Positions 45,976-53,774 of a stretch of 64,000 nucleotides of DNA are shown here, piece after piece. The notes below the pieces were generated by a model that did not search any database, was not told the origin of the DNA, and was given only the letters and a program-made list of their open reading frames with translations. The stretch is from Paracraurococcus sp042666655 (GTDB taxonomy: Bacteria; Pseudomonadota; Alphaproteobacteria; Acetobacterales; Acetobacteraceae). Location of the stretch: the NCBI RefSeq assembly GCF_042666655.1, contig NZ_JBHTDE010000002.1:558001-622000 (forward strand). The letters are read 5' to 3'. A program made the position numbers and the translations under genes. Every line of letters starts with the position of its first letter. Position 1 is the first letter of the stretch.

Positions 45976-46764
45976 TCAGGCGTCATGCTGCATGCCCCAG
46001 ATCAGCGACAGCACGCGTTCCCGCGCCGCGATGAAGCCGGGGCTGGACTTGACCGCGCGGATGTCGGCGGCCGATTCGTCGCGGGCGAAGGGCAGCGGGA
46101 TGCGCTCGACGATGCGGCCGGGGCGGGGGGACATCACCACCACCTCGGTGCCGAGATAGACCGCTTCCTCGACGCTGTGGGTGATGAAGACCACGGTCAT
46201 GCCGGTGCGGCGCCAGACGGCATGCAGCTCCTCCTGCATGTGCTCCCGCGTCAGCGCATCGAGCGCGCCGAAGGGCTCGTCCATCAGCAGCACCAGCGGC
46301 TCGTTGCAGAGCGCCCGGGCGATGGCGAGGCGCTGCTGCATGCCGCCCGACAATTCGTAGGGATAGCGGTCGCGGAAATCCCAGAGCCCGGTGGTGCGCA
46401 GCCAGTACTCCACGCGCTCCCTCGCCTGGGCGGGATTCTCGCCGCGCATGCGCGGGCCGAAGCCGGCATTGGCGGCGACGCTCATCCAGGGAAACAGCGT
46501 CGGCTGCTGGAACACCACGCCGCGTTCCGGGCCTGGGCCGAGCACCGGCTTGCCGGCGAGCGAGACCACGCCGGTGGTCGGGGCGAGGAAGCCGGCGAGC
46601 GTCTGCATCATCGTGGTCTTGCCGCAGCCGGACGGCCCGACGATGCAGACGAAGTCGCCGCGGCCGAAGTCGAGGTCGGCGCGCTCCAGGGCGAGCACCG
46701 AGGCGGCGCCCTGCCCGTAGCGGACCGAGACCCCGTCGAAGCGGACGAAGCCCGGTTCGCTCAC
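45976..46764 (-). CDS. NitT/TauT-family ABC transporter ATPase
   Basis: 262 residues. GTG start at 46764 overlaps the stop of the binding-protein gene (GTGA). Walker A VGPSGCGKTTMM, Q-loop VVFQQPTLFPWMSV, signature ELSGGMQQRLAIARAL, Walker B VLLMDEPFGALDALT, switch His in VFITHSVEEAVYLG. Energises import of a sulfonate, nitrate, taurine or similar solute; the substrate is not decidable here. Confidence 0.92.
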   Translation of the reverse strand: MSEPGFVRFDGVSVRYGQGAASVLALERADLDFGRGDFVCIVGPSGCGKTTMMQTLAGFLAPTTGVVSLAGKPVLGPGPERGVVFQQPTLFPWMSVAANAGFGPRMRGENPAQARERVEYWLRTTGLWDFRDRYPYELSGGMQQRLAIARALCNEPLVLLMDEPFGALDALTREHMQEELHAVWRRTGMTVVFITHSVEEAVYLGTEVVVMSPRPGRIVERIPLPFARDESAADIRAVKSSPGFIAARERVLSLIWGMQHDA

Positions 46765-47771
46765 GCGACCGCCTGGGCCAGGTACCGCGTGTTCAACGCC
46801 TTGCCGAAGGCCTCGACGCCGGGGGCGGAGCGGATCGAGCGCTGCTCGACCAGGAAGTCGGCGGTGCCCTTCAGCACGGCGGCGAATTTGCCGGGCTGGC
46901 CCGGGGCGCCGAGCCAGTCGGGCTCGAGCTGCTTCCTCAGGCCGACGAAATCGGGCTCCTTCAGGTCGGCCATGGCGACCTCGGGGCTGATGCCGGCCTG
47001 GGCGGCGACGATCCTGGCGGCGGCCTCCGGCTGGGTCTCCCACATCGTCAGGGCGCGGCCATAGGCCTTGAGGAAGCCGACCACCGCGTCCGGATACTCG
47101 GCGGCGAAGGCGTTGCGCACGATGATCATGTCGGAGACCACGTAGCCCGCCTTGTCGAGCGTGTCCCAGGTGCGGAAGCCGGTGCCGCCGGCCTCGCGCA
47201 GCTTGCTCTTGGCGGGGGACCAGACATAGGCGGCGTCGATCTCGCCCTTCGACCAGGCGGCGAGGATGGCGGCCGGCTTCATGTCGAGCAGCGTGACGTC
47301 GCGCTGGGTCAGGCCATTGGTCTTGAGGAAGCCGAGGGTGCGGAAATGGCTGGTGGAGCCGAAGGGCGTCGCCAGCTTCTTGCCCTTGAAGTCGGCGGCG
47401 GTCCTGATGTTGGCGGCGGCGCGGACGGTCATCTCCTCGGCCGGGCCGATGTTGTCCACCATCCCGACCACCTGGTAGGGCAGCCCTTGCGCGATGCCGG
47501 CGGCGGTGGCGACGGAGCCGATCGCCAGGCCGATGTCACAGGAGCCGGCGATCATCGCGGTGTTGATCTCGGCGCCGCTGCCGAATTCGGTCCAGTTGAT
47601 CGGCGCGCCGAGGCCGGCGGCGAACCAGCCCTCGCCCTTGGCGATCATGGTCGGCTTGGCCTCGGTGAAGAAGCCGAGATTGACCTTGTCAGGGGTCCTG
47701 GCGCGGGTATGCGCGGCGAACAGCGGCAGGGCGGCGACGGCGAGCGCGGCGCGGCGGGTCAGCAGGGTCAT
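46761..47771 (-). CDS. NitT/TauT-family substrate-binding protein
   Basis: 336 residues with signal peptide (RRAALAVAALPLFAAHTRA). Family pattern: KVNLGFFTEAKPTMIAKGEG, IGLAIGSVATAAGIAQGLPY, ADFKGKKLATPFGSTSHFRT, GEIDAAYVWSPAKSKL, and a helical end EAFGKALNTRYLAQ. It most resembles TauA/aliphatic sulfonate receptors. AAAGGAGAC precedes the ATG. Order in the operon: permease, permease, receptor, ATPase, GST. Confidence 0.9.
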   Translation of the reverse strand: MTLLTRRAALAVAALPLFAAHTRARTPDKVNLGFFTEAKPTMIAKGEGWFAAGLGAPINWTEFGSGAEINTAMIAGSCDIGLAIGSVATAAGIAQGLPYQVVGMVDNIGPAEEMTVRAAANIRTAADFKGKKLATPFGSTSHFRTLGFLKTNGLTQRDVTLLDMKPAAILAAWSKGEIDAAYVWSPAKSKLREAGGTGFRTWDTLDKAGYVVSDMIIVRNAFAAEYPDAVVGFLKAYGRALTMWETQPEAAARIVAAQAGISPEVAMADLKEPDFVGLRKQLEPDWLGAPGQPGKFAAVLKGTADFLVEQRSIRSAPGVEAFGKALNTRYLAQAVA

Positions 47772-47788
47772 GTCTGTCTCCTTTCGGT

Positions 47789-48556
47789 TCAGCGGCCGGC
47801 CCAGTGGACCAGCCGGCGTTCGAGCAGCAGCAGCATCCGGTCGATCAGGATGCCGGTCAGGCCGATGACCAGGATGCCGACGAAGGCGTAGTCGGAGCGC
47901 AGGAAGCGGCCGGCATCGAGGATCATCCAGCCGATGCCGTTGCTGCCGGCGATGATCTCGGCGGCGATCAGCGTGCCGTAGACGATGCCGAGTGCGAGCC
48001 GGGCGCCGGTCAGGATCTCCGGCAGCGCGCTGGGCGCCACGACATGCCGGAAGATCTGCGCCCGCGAGGCGCCGAGGGATTGCGCCATGCGCAACCGCTC
48101 GGCGGGGATGTTGCGCACGCCGTCGCGCGCGGCGACGGCGGCGACCGGCAACGCGGCGAGGAAGAGCATGGTGATCTTGCTGGCCTCGCCGATACCGAGC
48201 CAGACGATCAGCAGCACGAGGTAGGCGAGCTGCGGCAGCGGCCGCAGGAACTCGACGAAGGGCGCCGCGGCGGCGTCGAGCCGGCGGGAGACGCCCATGG
48301 CGAGGCCCAGCGCCGTGCCGGCGACCGCCCCGGTCAGGAAGCCGGCGCCGACGCGGAGCAGGCTCATGCCGAGATGCTCGGCCATGGAGCGGCCCTTGTA
48401 GCCTTCCTCCATCAGCTCGGAGACGCCGGACCAGAGGTCGGCGGGGCCGGGCAGGAAGAGGTCGCGGATCAGCCCGGTGGTGGTGACGGCCACCCAGGCC
48501 CCGAGCACCACGGCGATCGACAGGCCGGTGACGACGAAGCCCGGGATGCGGCGCAT
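47789..48556 (-). CDS. NitT/TauT-family ABC permease, first copy
   Basis: 255 residues, six helices. ABC-contact EAA-like loop RMAQSLGASRAQIFRHVVAP, with conserved WSGVSELMEEGYKGRSMAEH near the N-terminus and GSNGIGWMILDAGRFLRSDY. The start codon shares one base with the stop of the upstream permease gene. Adjacent to and clearly homologous with the other permease, suggesting a heterodimeric channel. Confidence 0.9.
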   Translation of the reverse strand: MRRIPGFVVTGLSIAVVLGAWVAVTTTGLIRDLFLPGPADLWSGVSELMEEGYKGRSMAEHLGMSLLRVGAGFLTGAVAGTALGLAMGVSRRLDAAAAPFVEFLRPLPQLAYLVLLIVWLGIGEASKITMLFLAALPVAAVAARDGVRNIPAERLRMAQSLGASRAQIFRHVVAPSALPEILTGARLALGIVYGTLIAAEIIAGSNGIGWMILDAGRFLRSDYAFVGILVIGLTGILIDRMLLLLERRLVHWAGR

Positions 48557-49383
48557 CAGTCGCGCCCGCGCCAGTGGACGATGCCGCGGTCGAGCGCCCG
48601 CAGCCCCCAGGCCAGGCTGACGCCCAGCAGGCCGAGCACCAGGATGCAGAGGATGATGACGTCGTTGCGGAGGAAGTGGCTGGCCGAGATCACCATCCAG
48701 CCAAGCCCGTCGGACGCGGCCATGAGTTCCGCCGAGACGACGGTGGAGAAGGCCGCGGCAAGGGCGATCTGCAGCCCCGTGAAGATCATCGGCGCGGCGG
48801 AGGGCAGGACCACATGGCGGAAGACCTGGGTGCGCGAGGCGCCGAGCGCCTCAGCCGCCTGGATGCGCTGGCGGCGGACGCCGCTGATGCCGGCCGCACT
48901 TGCCGCGACGACGATCGGGAAGGCGGTGAGGAAGAGCAGGGCGGTCTTCGAGGCGTCGCCGGTGCCGAGCCAGAGGATCAGCAGGATCATGTAGGACAGT
49001 GGCGGCAGCGGCCGGAGGAGTTGGATGATCCAGTCGATCGCCGCGCCGGCCAGCCGGTTGCGCCCCATCCAGAGGCCGAGTGGCACGCCGGCGACGACGG
49101 CGAGGCCGAAGCCCCCGGCCAGCCGGCCCAGGGTGGAGAGGATGTTTCCGGCCAGGGTGGTGCCCCGGTAGCCGTCCCGGGTGATCTCGACCAGCGCGGC
49201 CCAGACCTGGGGCGGGGAAGGGAGCAGGTCCGCGGCGACGACACGGCCGCCGGCAAGTGCCCACCAGAACAGCAGCATGCCCAGCACGGATGCGCCGCCA
49301 TAGAGACTGCGCGGCAGCGGGGCCCGCTGCCGGCGGGGCGTGGCCGGCACGGTCTGCGGCGCGGCGAGGCTGGCATCGGGCAT
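48556..49383 (-). CDS. NitT/TauT-family ABC permease, second copy
   Basis: 275 residues from the ATG at 49383. An in-frame ATG at 49431 is only 19 bases from the rpoH terminator, leaving no room for a promoter, so it is less likely. EAA loop IQAAEALGASRTQVFRHVVLP, AADLLPSPPQVWAALVEITR, ASDGLGWMVISASHFLRND. The N-terminal 40 residues before the first helix are Pro/Arg-rich. First gene of the transport operon. Confidence 0.86.
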   Translation of the reverse strand: MPDASLAAPQTVPATPRRQRAPLPRSLYGGASVLGMLLFWWALAGGRVVAADLLPSPPQVWAALVEITRDGYRGTTLAGNILSTLGRLAGGFGLAVVAGVPLGLWMGRNRLAGAAIDWIIQLLRPLPPLSYMILLILWLGTGDASKTALLFLTAFPIVVAASAAGISGVRRQRIQAAEALGASRTQVFRHVVLPSAAPMIFTGLQIALAAAFSTVVSAELMAASDGLGWMVISASHFLRNDVIILCILVLGLLGVSLAWGLRALDRGIVHWRGRD

Positions 49384-49449
49384 GCGCGGGAGGGACCGAA
49401 GCTGTTCGGGCCTCGGTCCAGCAACGCCCATGCCATCCGACCCGGCATG

Positions 49450-49480
49450 AAAAAGGCCGCGGAGGTTGCCCTCCGCGGCC
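49450..49480 (-). terminator. Rho-independent terminator of rpoH
   Basis: Read on the minus strand: GGCCGCGGAGG, loop GCAA, CCTCCGCGGCC, then TTTTT. An 11-bp perfect stem with a proper U-run, about 20 bases after the downstream duplicate stop of rpoH. Confidence 0.9.
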
Positions 49481-49504
49481 GGTTCAGCCGTGCGCGTGAA
49501 TCAG

Positions 49505-49547
49505 ACCGCGAGCCGTCGCTCGATTTAAACCGCGAGCCGTCGCTCGA
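49505..49547. repeat. 24-base tandem duplication at the 3' end of rpoH
   Basis: ACCGCGAGCCGTCGCTCGA occurs at 49505-49523 and again at 49529-49547, a period of 24 bases (eight codons). On the minus strand the inner copy ends the protein ERRLAV and TAA (49525-49527). The outer copy reads IERRLAV and TGA (49501-49503) in the same frame. Confidence 0.9.
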
Positions 49548-50406
49548 CGATCTGGGTCTTCATGCTCTTCTGCAGCTTCTCGAAGGCGCGCACCTCGATC
49601 TGGCGGACGCGTTCGCGGCTGATGTTGTATTGCTGGCTGAGCTCCTCGAGCGTCGTCGGCTCGTCCTTCAGCCGGCGTTCGATCAGGATGTGGCGCTCCC
49701 GCTCGTTCAGCGTCTTCAGCGCCTCGCCGAGCAGCATGCGGCGGTTGCCGATGTCCTCGCGGTCGGCGAGTTCGGATTCCTGGGTCTCCTGGTCGTCGAC
49801 CAGCCAGTCCTGCCACTCGCCCTCGCTGTCGGCGCGCACCGGCGCGTTCAGCGAATGGTCGGGCGAGGCCAGGCGGCGGTTCATCGACACCACGTCCTGT
49901 TCCGGCACGGCCAGGACGCGGGCGATCTTCTCCACCTGCTCGGGCTTCAGGTCGCCGTCTTCCAGGGCAGCCATCTGGCCCTTCAACCGACGAAGATTGA
50001 AGAACAGCTTTTTCTGCGCCGCCGTCGTCCCCATCTTCACCAGCGACCAGCTGTGGAGGATGTATTCCTGGATGGCGGCACGGATCCACCACATGGCATA
50101 GGTGGCCAGGCGGAAGCCACGCTCCGGGTCGAAGCGCTTCACCGCCTGCATCATGCCGACATTGCCTTCGGAGATGAGCTCGCCGACCGGCAGGCCGTAG
50201 CCGCGGTAGCCCATGGCGATCTTGGCGACGAGGCGGAGATGGCTGGTGACGAGCTTGTGGGCGGCGCCCTCATCGCCCGCGTCGCGCCAGCGCTTTGCCA
50301 GCGAGAGCTCCTCGTCGGGCGACAGCATCGGGAATTTGCGGATCTCCTGCAGATAGCGGGAGAGGTTGCCCTCTGGGGCGATGGGAATGACGGAGCTGGA
50401 AGCCAT
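49525..50406 (-). CDS. rpoH: Heat-shock sigma factor RpoH (sigma-32)
   Basis: Directs RNA polymerase to heat-shock promoters. 293 residues. Region 2: HLRLVAKIAMGYRGYGLPVG, EGNVGMMQAVKRFDPERGFR, LATYAMWWIRAAIQEYIL. RpoH box QKKLFFNLRRLKGQ. Region 4: LNERERHILIERRLKDEPTTLEEL and YNISRERVRQIEVRAFEKLQ. ATG at 50406. The gene ends in a 24-base duplication that repeats its last codons after the stop. Confidence 0.96.
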   Translation of the reverse strand: MASSSVIPIAPEGNLSRYLQEIRKFPMLSPDEELSLAKRWRDAGDEGAAHKLVTSHLRLVAKIAMGYRGYGLPVGELISEGNVGMMQAVKRFDPERGFRLATYAMWWIRAAIQEYILHSWSLVKMGTTAAQKKLFFNLRRLKGQMAALEDGDLKPEQVEKIARVLAVPEQDVVSMNRRLASPDHSLNAPVRADSEGEWQDWLVDDQETQESELADREDIGNRRMLLGEALKTLNERERHILIERRLKDEPTTLEELSQQYNISRERVRQIEVRAFEKLQKSMKTQIVERRLAV

Positions 50407-50586
50407 CTGAGGTATCTGCCTCCTGCGCGCGGCGGGCCACCCCGTGACGGCGGGGCCCGGTCCACGACCGATCCTGGCAGTTCGAACGCCACCCAGGCCC
50501 ACCAGACCGCACCTGCCCCGGTCACGTCGGGGCGAGAATGGCCGGTCCGGCCTTGTTTGGCACCTGATGACGCTGCCTTGGCTCGT

Positions 50587-50615
50587 TTTGTACCGTTTCC
50601 GGTGGGCGCTGTCCA
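50587..50615 (-). promoter_or_regulatory. Putative sigma-70 promoter of rpoH
   Basis: On the minus strand TGGACA, 17 bases, TACAAA. It lies in an AT-richer stretch about 180 bases upstream of the rpoH ATG, just past the end of rluD. Other promoters, such as a heat-shock one, may exist in the leader; none is obvious. Confidence 0.45.
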
Positions 50616-50638
50616 GAAAAACCGAGTATCGGGGTTGG

Positions 50639-51664
50639 TTACTCCACGTTACCAGCCAGCAATGTGAGCAGCGCCGCGAAGTCCGCCGGCGGGGGAACCG
50701 AGAAGCTGAGCGCGCGGCCGGTGACCGGATGGCGGAAGCCCAGCGTGGCCGCGTGCAACGCCTGCCGCGGGAAGCTGAGCAGGGCCTGGCGGGCCGGTTC
50801 CCCGAGGCTGCGCGCCGCCGCCGGGGTCCGACGAAGATAGACCGGGTCCCCAACCACGGGGTGGCCGATCTCGGCAAGGTGAACGCGAATCTGGTGGGTC
50901 CGGCCGGTTGCAAGCCGGCAACGCAGCAGCGCGCAGGCGGCACCCCAGGCGCGTTCGCTGACGTAGCGGGTCAGGGCATGCTTCCCGCCGCGCTCCACCA
51001 CCGCCATCCGCTTGCGGTCGATCGGGTGGCGGCCGATCGCGGCCTCGATCTCCCCGGCCGGCGGGTTGGGCAGGCCCCAGACCAGGGCCAGGTATTCGCG
51101 GTCGAGGTCGCGCTCGGCAAAGGCCAGGGACAGGGCCCGGTGGGCGCGTTCGGTCTTGGCCACGACCATGACGCCGGAGGTGTCCTTGTCGAGCCGGTGG
51201 ACGATGCCCGGCCGCTTCTCCCCGCCGATGCCCGGCAGGTCCTCCCCCGCATGCGCCAGCAGGGCGTTGACCAGCGTGCCGTCGAGGTTGCCGGGGGCGG
51301 GGTGCACCACCAGGCCGGCCGGCTTGTCGAGGACGATCAGGTCGGCATCCTCGAACAGGATGGTCAGCGGGATGTCCTGCGGCAGCGGCAGGGCGGACAC
51401 CGCGCCGGGGATGGCTAGGCTATAGGTGCTGCCGGCGCGGACCGGGTCGGCGGCGTCGCGCAGCGGCTTGCCGTCGCGGCTGGCGGCGCCAGCGGCGATC
51501 AGCGCCTTGACGCGGGAGCGCGAGAGCGAACCTATCGCCTCCGCGAGGAAACGGTCGGCCCGGAGGCCGGCCGACTCGGGCGCGGCGACCAGGGTGATGG
51601 TCTCGGCGGTGGTGGATTCGGAGGGGTGGTCGGTGCGCGCGCTCAATATACTCGTCGTTGTCAT
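50639..51664 (-). CDS. rluD: 23S rRNA pseudouridine synthase, RluD family
   Basis: Converts uridines to pseudouridine in helix 69 of 23S rRNA (RluD) or a related site. 341 residues. S4-like domain (RADRFLAEAIGSLSRSRVKALIAAG), catalytic aspartate in HRLDKDTSGVMVVAKT, HPAPGNLDGTLVNALL, and TGRTHQIRVHLAEIGHPVVGDPVY. The ATG at 51664 makes the gene overlap the divergent 51633 gene by 32 bases; a TTG six codons later would shorten the overlap. Confidence 0.92.
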   Translation of the reverse strand: MTTTSILSARTDHPSESTTAETITLVAAPESAGLRADRFLAEAIGSLSRSRVKALIAAGAASRDGKPLRDAADPVRAGSTYSLAIPGAVSALPLPQDIPLTILFEDADLIVLDKPAGLVVHPAPGNLDGTLVNALLAHAGEDLPGIGGEKRPGIVHRLDKDTSGVMVVAKTERAHRALSLAFAERDLDREYLALVWGLPNPPAGEIEAAIGRHPIDRKRMAVVERGGKHALTRYVSERAWGAACALLRCRLATGRTHQIRVHLAEIGHPVVGDPVYLRRTPAAARSLGEPARQALLSFPRQALHAATLGFRHPVTGRALSFSVPPPADFAALLTLLAGNVE

Positions 51665-51908
51665 GGGGGTGCTGATCGTCGGCGGCACCCTGGCCCTGGT
51701 CGTGGTCCTCGTCCAGCGGGTTGGTGGCGGCGCCGCCACCGGGCGCTGGGACACCGCGCTGGAGCAGCCGGAGGGGACGCGCATCCTCGGCGTGGCGTCG
51801 AGCGAGACGGGAATCGGCGTGCTGGTGGCGCGGCCGGATGGCGAGCGGGTGCTGGTGGTCGAGCCGAAGGGCGGCCGGGTGGTCGGCGAGATCCGGCCCG
51901 GACGTTAG
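51633..51908 (+). CDS. Small inner-membrane protein, unknown
   Basis: 91 residues from the GTG at 51633, with GGAGGGG upstream. One N-terminal helix (LNILVVVMGVLIVGGTLALVVVLV), then a soluble part GTRILGVASSETGIGVLVAR followed by DGERVLVVEPKGGRVVGEIR, resembling a single beta-propeller-like strand pair. DUF6476-type proteins found next to rluD in alphaproteobacteria look like this; I am not certain of the family name. Confidence 0.65.
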   Translation: MRALNILVVVMGVLIVGGTLALVVVLVQRVGGGAATGRWDTALEQPEGTRILGVASSETGIGVLVARPDGERVLVVEPKGGRVVGEIRPGR

Positions 51909-51926
51909 GGGCGGGGGGGGCCGACG

Positions 51927-52103
51927 ATGGCGCACAAGCCGGCCTTGCCGGAAAAGACCTGTGCGGCCTGCGGGCGGGCCTTCGCCTGGCGGAGGAAATG
52001 GGCGCGGGACTGGGACAGCGTGCGCTACTGCTCGGATGCCTGCCGGGACGGGCGGTATGCGGCGGCACGGAAAGCGCTCGGAAAGCCGGTGAAGGGTGCT
52101 TGA
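51927..52103 (+). CDS. DUF2256 zinc-ribbon-like protein
   Basis: 58 residues, too short for most gene lists. Pattern EKTCAACGRAFAWRRKWARDWD and VRYCSDACRDGR: two CxxC-like pairs (C-x2-C ... C-x3-C) typical of DUF2256, probably binding zinc. Function unknown; often found near photolyase/cryptochrome genes in other bacteria, but not here. Confidence 0.88.
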   Translation: MAHKPALPEKTCAACGRAFAWRRKWARDWDSVRYCSDACRDGRYAAARKALGKPVKGA

Positions 52104-52147
52104 CCCTCCGGCGACCGGGCCCTAGAAGCCCCGCCACGACGCCTCCA

Positions 52148-52223
52148 GTCCCCTTCGTCTAGAGGCCTAGGACACCGCCCTCTCACGGCGGTAACAGGGG
52201 TTCGAATCCCCTAGGGGACGCCA
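52148..52223 (+). tRNA. tRNA-Glu (anticodon CTC)
   Basis: Acceptor arm GTCCCCT pairs with AGGGGAC. Anticodon stem CCGCC/GGCGG encloses loop CTCTCAC with anticodon CTC. T arm GGGGTTCGAATCCCC is perfect. Discriminator G is at 52220 and CCA is encoded at 52221-52223. Confidence 0.97.
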
Positions 52224-52494
52224 GGCGCGTTTCATTCCCTTGCCGCCGTCGATGAGCGACACCCAGCCGCGGTGGCGGGCGGCTGATTCCTGCGCGGTGG
52301 TGCGTCGTCGCGTCCCGCATGCCGATCTTGCCGCGCCCGTGCAGCCCGGGCGTGCGCCGCCCCGGCATCGTCGCCGCGCCCGACCCCACCGACCATCTCC
52401 CGGGCAATCGTCGCCCAGCCGCTGTGCGGACGCGTCACATCCCGTGACCCCGTGCCGCACCCTGTCGCGGCCTCGGCAGAGCAATGCTGGGGAC
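52224..52494. other. Spacer after tRNA-Glu with no recognisable gene
   Basis: GC-rich, no reading frame with protein-like composition, no direct repeat of the tRNA 3' end. It lies between the tRNA and a truncated SDR gene. Confidence 0.3.
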
Positions 52495-52760
52495 ATGGCC
52501 ATGGATCCCGGGTCGCAGGGCCGCGTCGCGCTCATCACCGGCCCGGCCAGGGGGAAGGGCGCCGCGGTGACCCGCGCCTCCGCGGCGGAGGGCTGCCGGC
52601 TGGCACTGGTCGGCCGCGCCGCCGCGGCGATCGACCCGGTGGCGGAGGCGGTGGGTGGCGCCTGGCTCACCGCCTGCGGCCTGATCGATGCCGCGGCCTG
52701 CGCGGCATCACCGGATCATTTGCGCCGGGGCTTGGCCCGCGCGTCTCGCTGCGCCCTAGG
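52495..52760 (+). pseudogene. N-terminal fragment of a short-chain dehydrogenase
   Basis: From the ATG at 52495: GRVALITGPARGKGAAVTRA is an SDR cofactor loop (TGxxxGxG), then AAEGCRLALVGRAAAAIDPV and LIDAAACAA. After about 75 residues the resemblance stops, and the remaining two-thirds of an SDR, including the Tyr-x3-Lys site, is absent where the 3' end of the VOC gene begins. Looks like a deletion remnant. Confidence 0.7.
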
Positions 52761-53265
52761 CGGCGGGCGGGGCCGGGTACCAGTCGTCGGGGTCCGGCCG
52801 CTGCCAGCCGGGGGCGGACCAGCGCACCTCGATGGTGGTGGTCAGGCTGCCCTCGGTCTCGAAATAGGCAAACTGGCTGCCGAGGTAGTTGCCCTCCATC
52901 AGCGCCGGCCAGCCGCGGGCGGCGAATTCGGCCTTCACCTCGTCCAGCGTGCGGTCGCCGTAGTCCACCATGACATGGTGGATGCCCTCGCCATGGTCGC
53001 GCAGGAACTCCTTGTAGATCGAGGGGCCGTCCAGCGGCTGGATCAGTGCCCACATCATGCTGCCGGTCCAGGCCAGGGCCAGCTTCATGCTGTAGGGCGT
53101 CTCGACCCCGCGGATCCGCATCCCGGTGAGCCTCGGCGGCGCATAGGTATAGACCCGCCAGGGGCCGACCCCGAGCTTGTGGGCATAGGCGGCCAGCGCT
53201 TTGTCCATGTCGCGCACCACGATGCCGACCTGGGTGATGCTGCGGACCAGCGGCGTGTCGGCCAT
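52756..53265 (-). CDS. VOC family protein, methylmalonyl-CoA-epimerase-like
   Basis: 169 residues from MADTPLVRSITQVGIVVRDMD. One beta-alpha module at the start (AAYAHKLGVGPWRVYTYAPP) and another with GEGIHHVMVDYGDRTLDEVK. TTTIEVRW near the end supplies a glutamate ligand. It diverges from the catabolic operon beginning at 53435, so it may act on an intermediate of that pathway or be co-regulated. Confidence 0.82.
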   Translation of the reverse strand: MADTPLVRSITQVGIVVRDMDKALAAYAHKLGVGPWRVYTYAPPRLTGMRIRGVETPYSMKLALAWTGSMMWALIQPLDGPSIYKEFLRDHGEGIHHVMVDYGDRTLDEVKAEFAARGWPALMEGNYLGSQFAYFETEGSLTTTIEVRWSAPGWQRPDPDDWYPAPPAA

Positions 53266-53434
53266 TCCCTGCCTCGCTTTCCCTGCCGCCCGGCTTGCGC
53301 GGGCGGTCGAATGACCTAGGATCGTAGCCAAGAACCGATCCGGGGGAAGGTCCGATGCGCCGGCTGCCAGCCGCGTCGCCATGCCGCGTGCCCTGCCTCG
53401 CCCCGATCGGGCCCTGAGGCAGAGAGGAACGACC

Positions 53435-53770
53435 ATGGCAGCCCCCCCTTCGGCCCGGCGCGACCGGATCAAGCCGCATTTCCCGAAGCTCGTCGAGATG
53501 ACGAACACCTATGTCTATGGCGACCTGTGGGAGCGTCCGCAGCTCTCGAAGCGCGACCGCAGCCTGGTGACCATCGCCGCGCTGGTGGCGCTCGGCTGGG
53601 AGGACCAGCTCAACAGCCATGTCGGACGCGGCCTGGGCAATGGCCTCTCGCGCGAGGAGATTGCCGAGATCATCACGCATCTCTCGATGTATGCCGGCTG
53701 GCCGGCGGCGATGACGGCGTCGCACGTCGCGGTCGACGTGTTCGACGAGCAGGACAAGGCGAAGGGCTGA
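53435..53770 (+). CDS. Carboxymuconolactone-decarboxylase family protein
   Basis: 111 residues. LSKRDRSLVTIAALVALGWEDQLNSHVGRGLGNGLSREEIAEI is the classic AhpD/CMD helix hairpin with a histidine and no CxxC, so it is of the decarboxylase type rather than peroxidase. First gene of an eight-gene unit; 4-base gap to the next. Its presence suggests a lactone or beta-keto-acid intermediate (inference). Confidence 0.88.
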   Translation: MAAPPSARRDRIKPHFPKLVEMTNTYVYGDLWERPQLSKRDRSLVTIAALVALGWEDQLNSHVGRGLGNGLSREEIAEIITHLSMYAGWPAAMTASHVAVDVFDEQDKAKG

Positions 53771-53774
53771 GCGC

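Noticed and set aside
49384..49431. Upstream ATG for the second permease
   Set aside because: It lies 19 bases from the rpoH terminator, leaving no promoter space, and the added residues show no family match.
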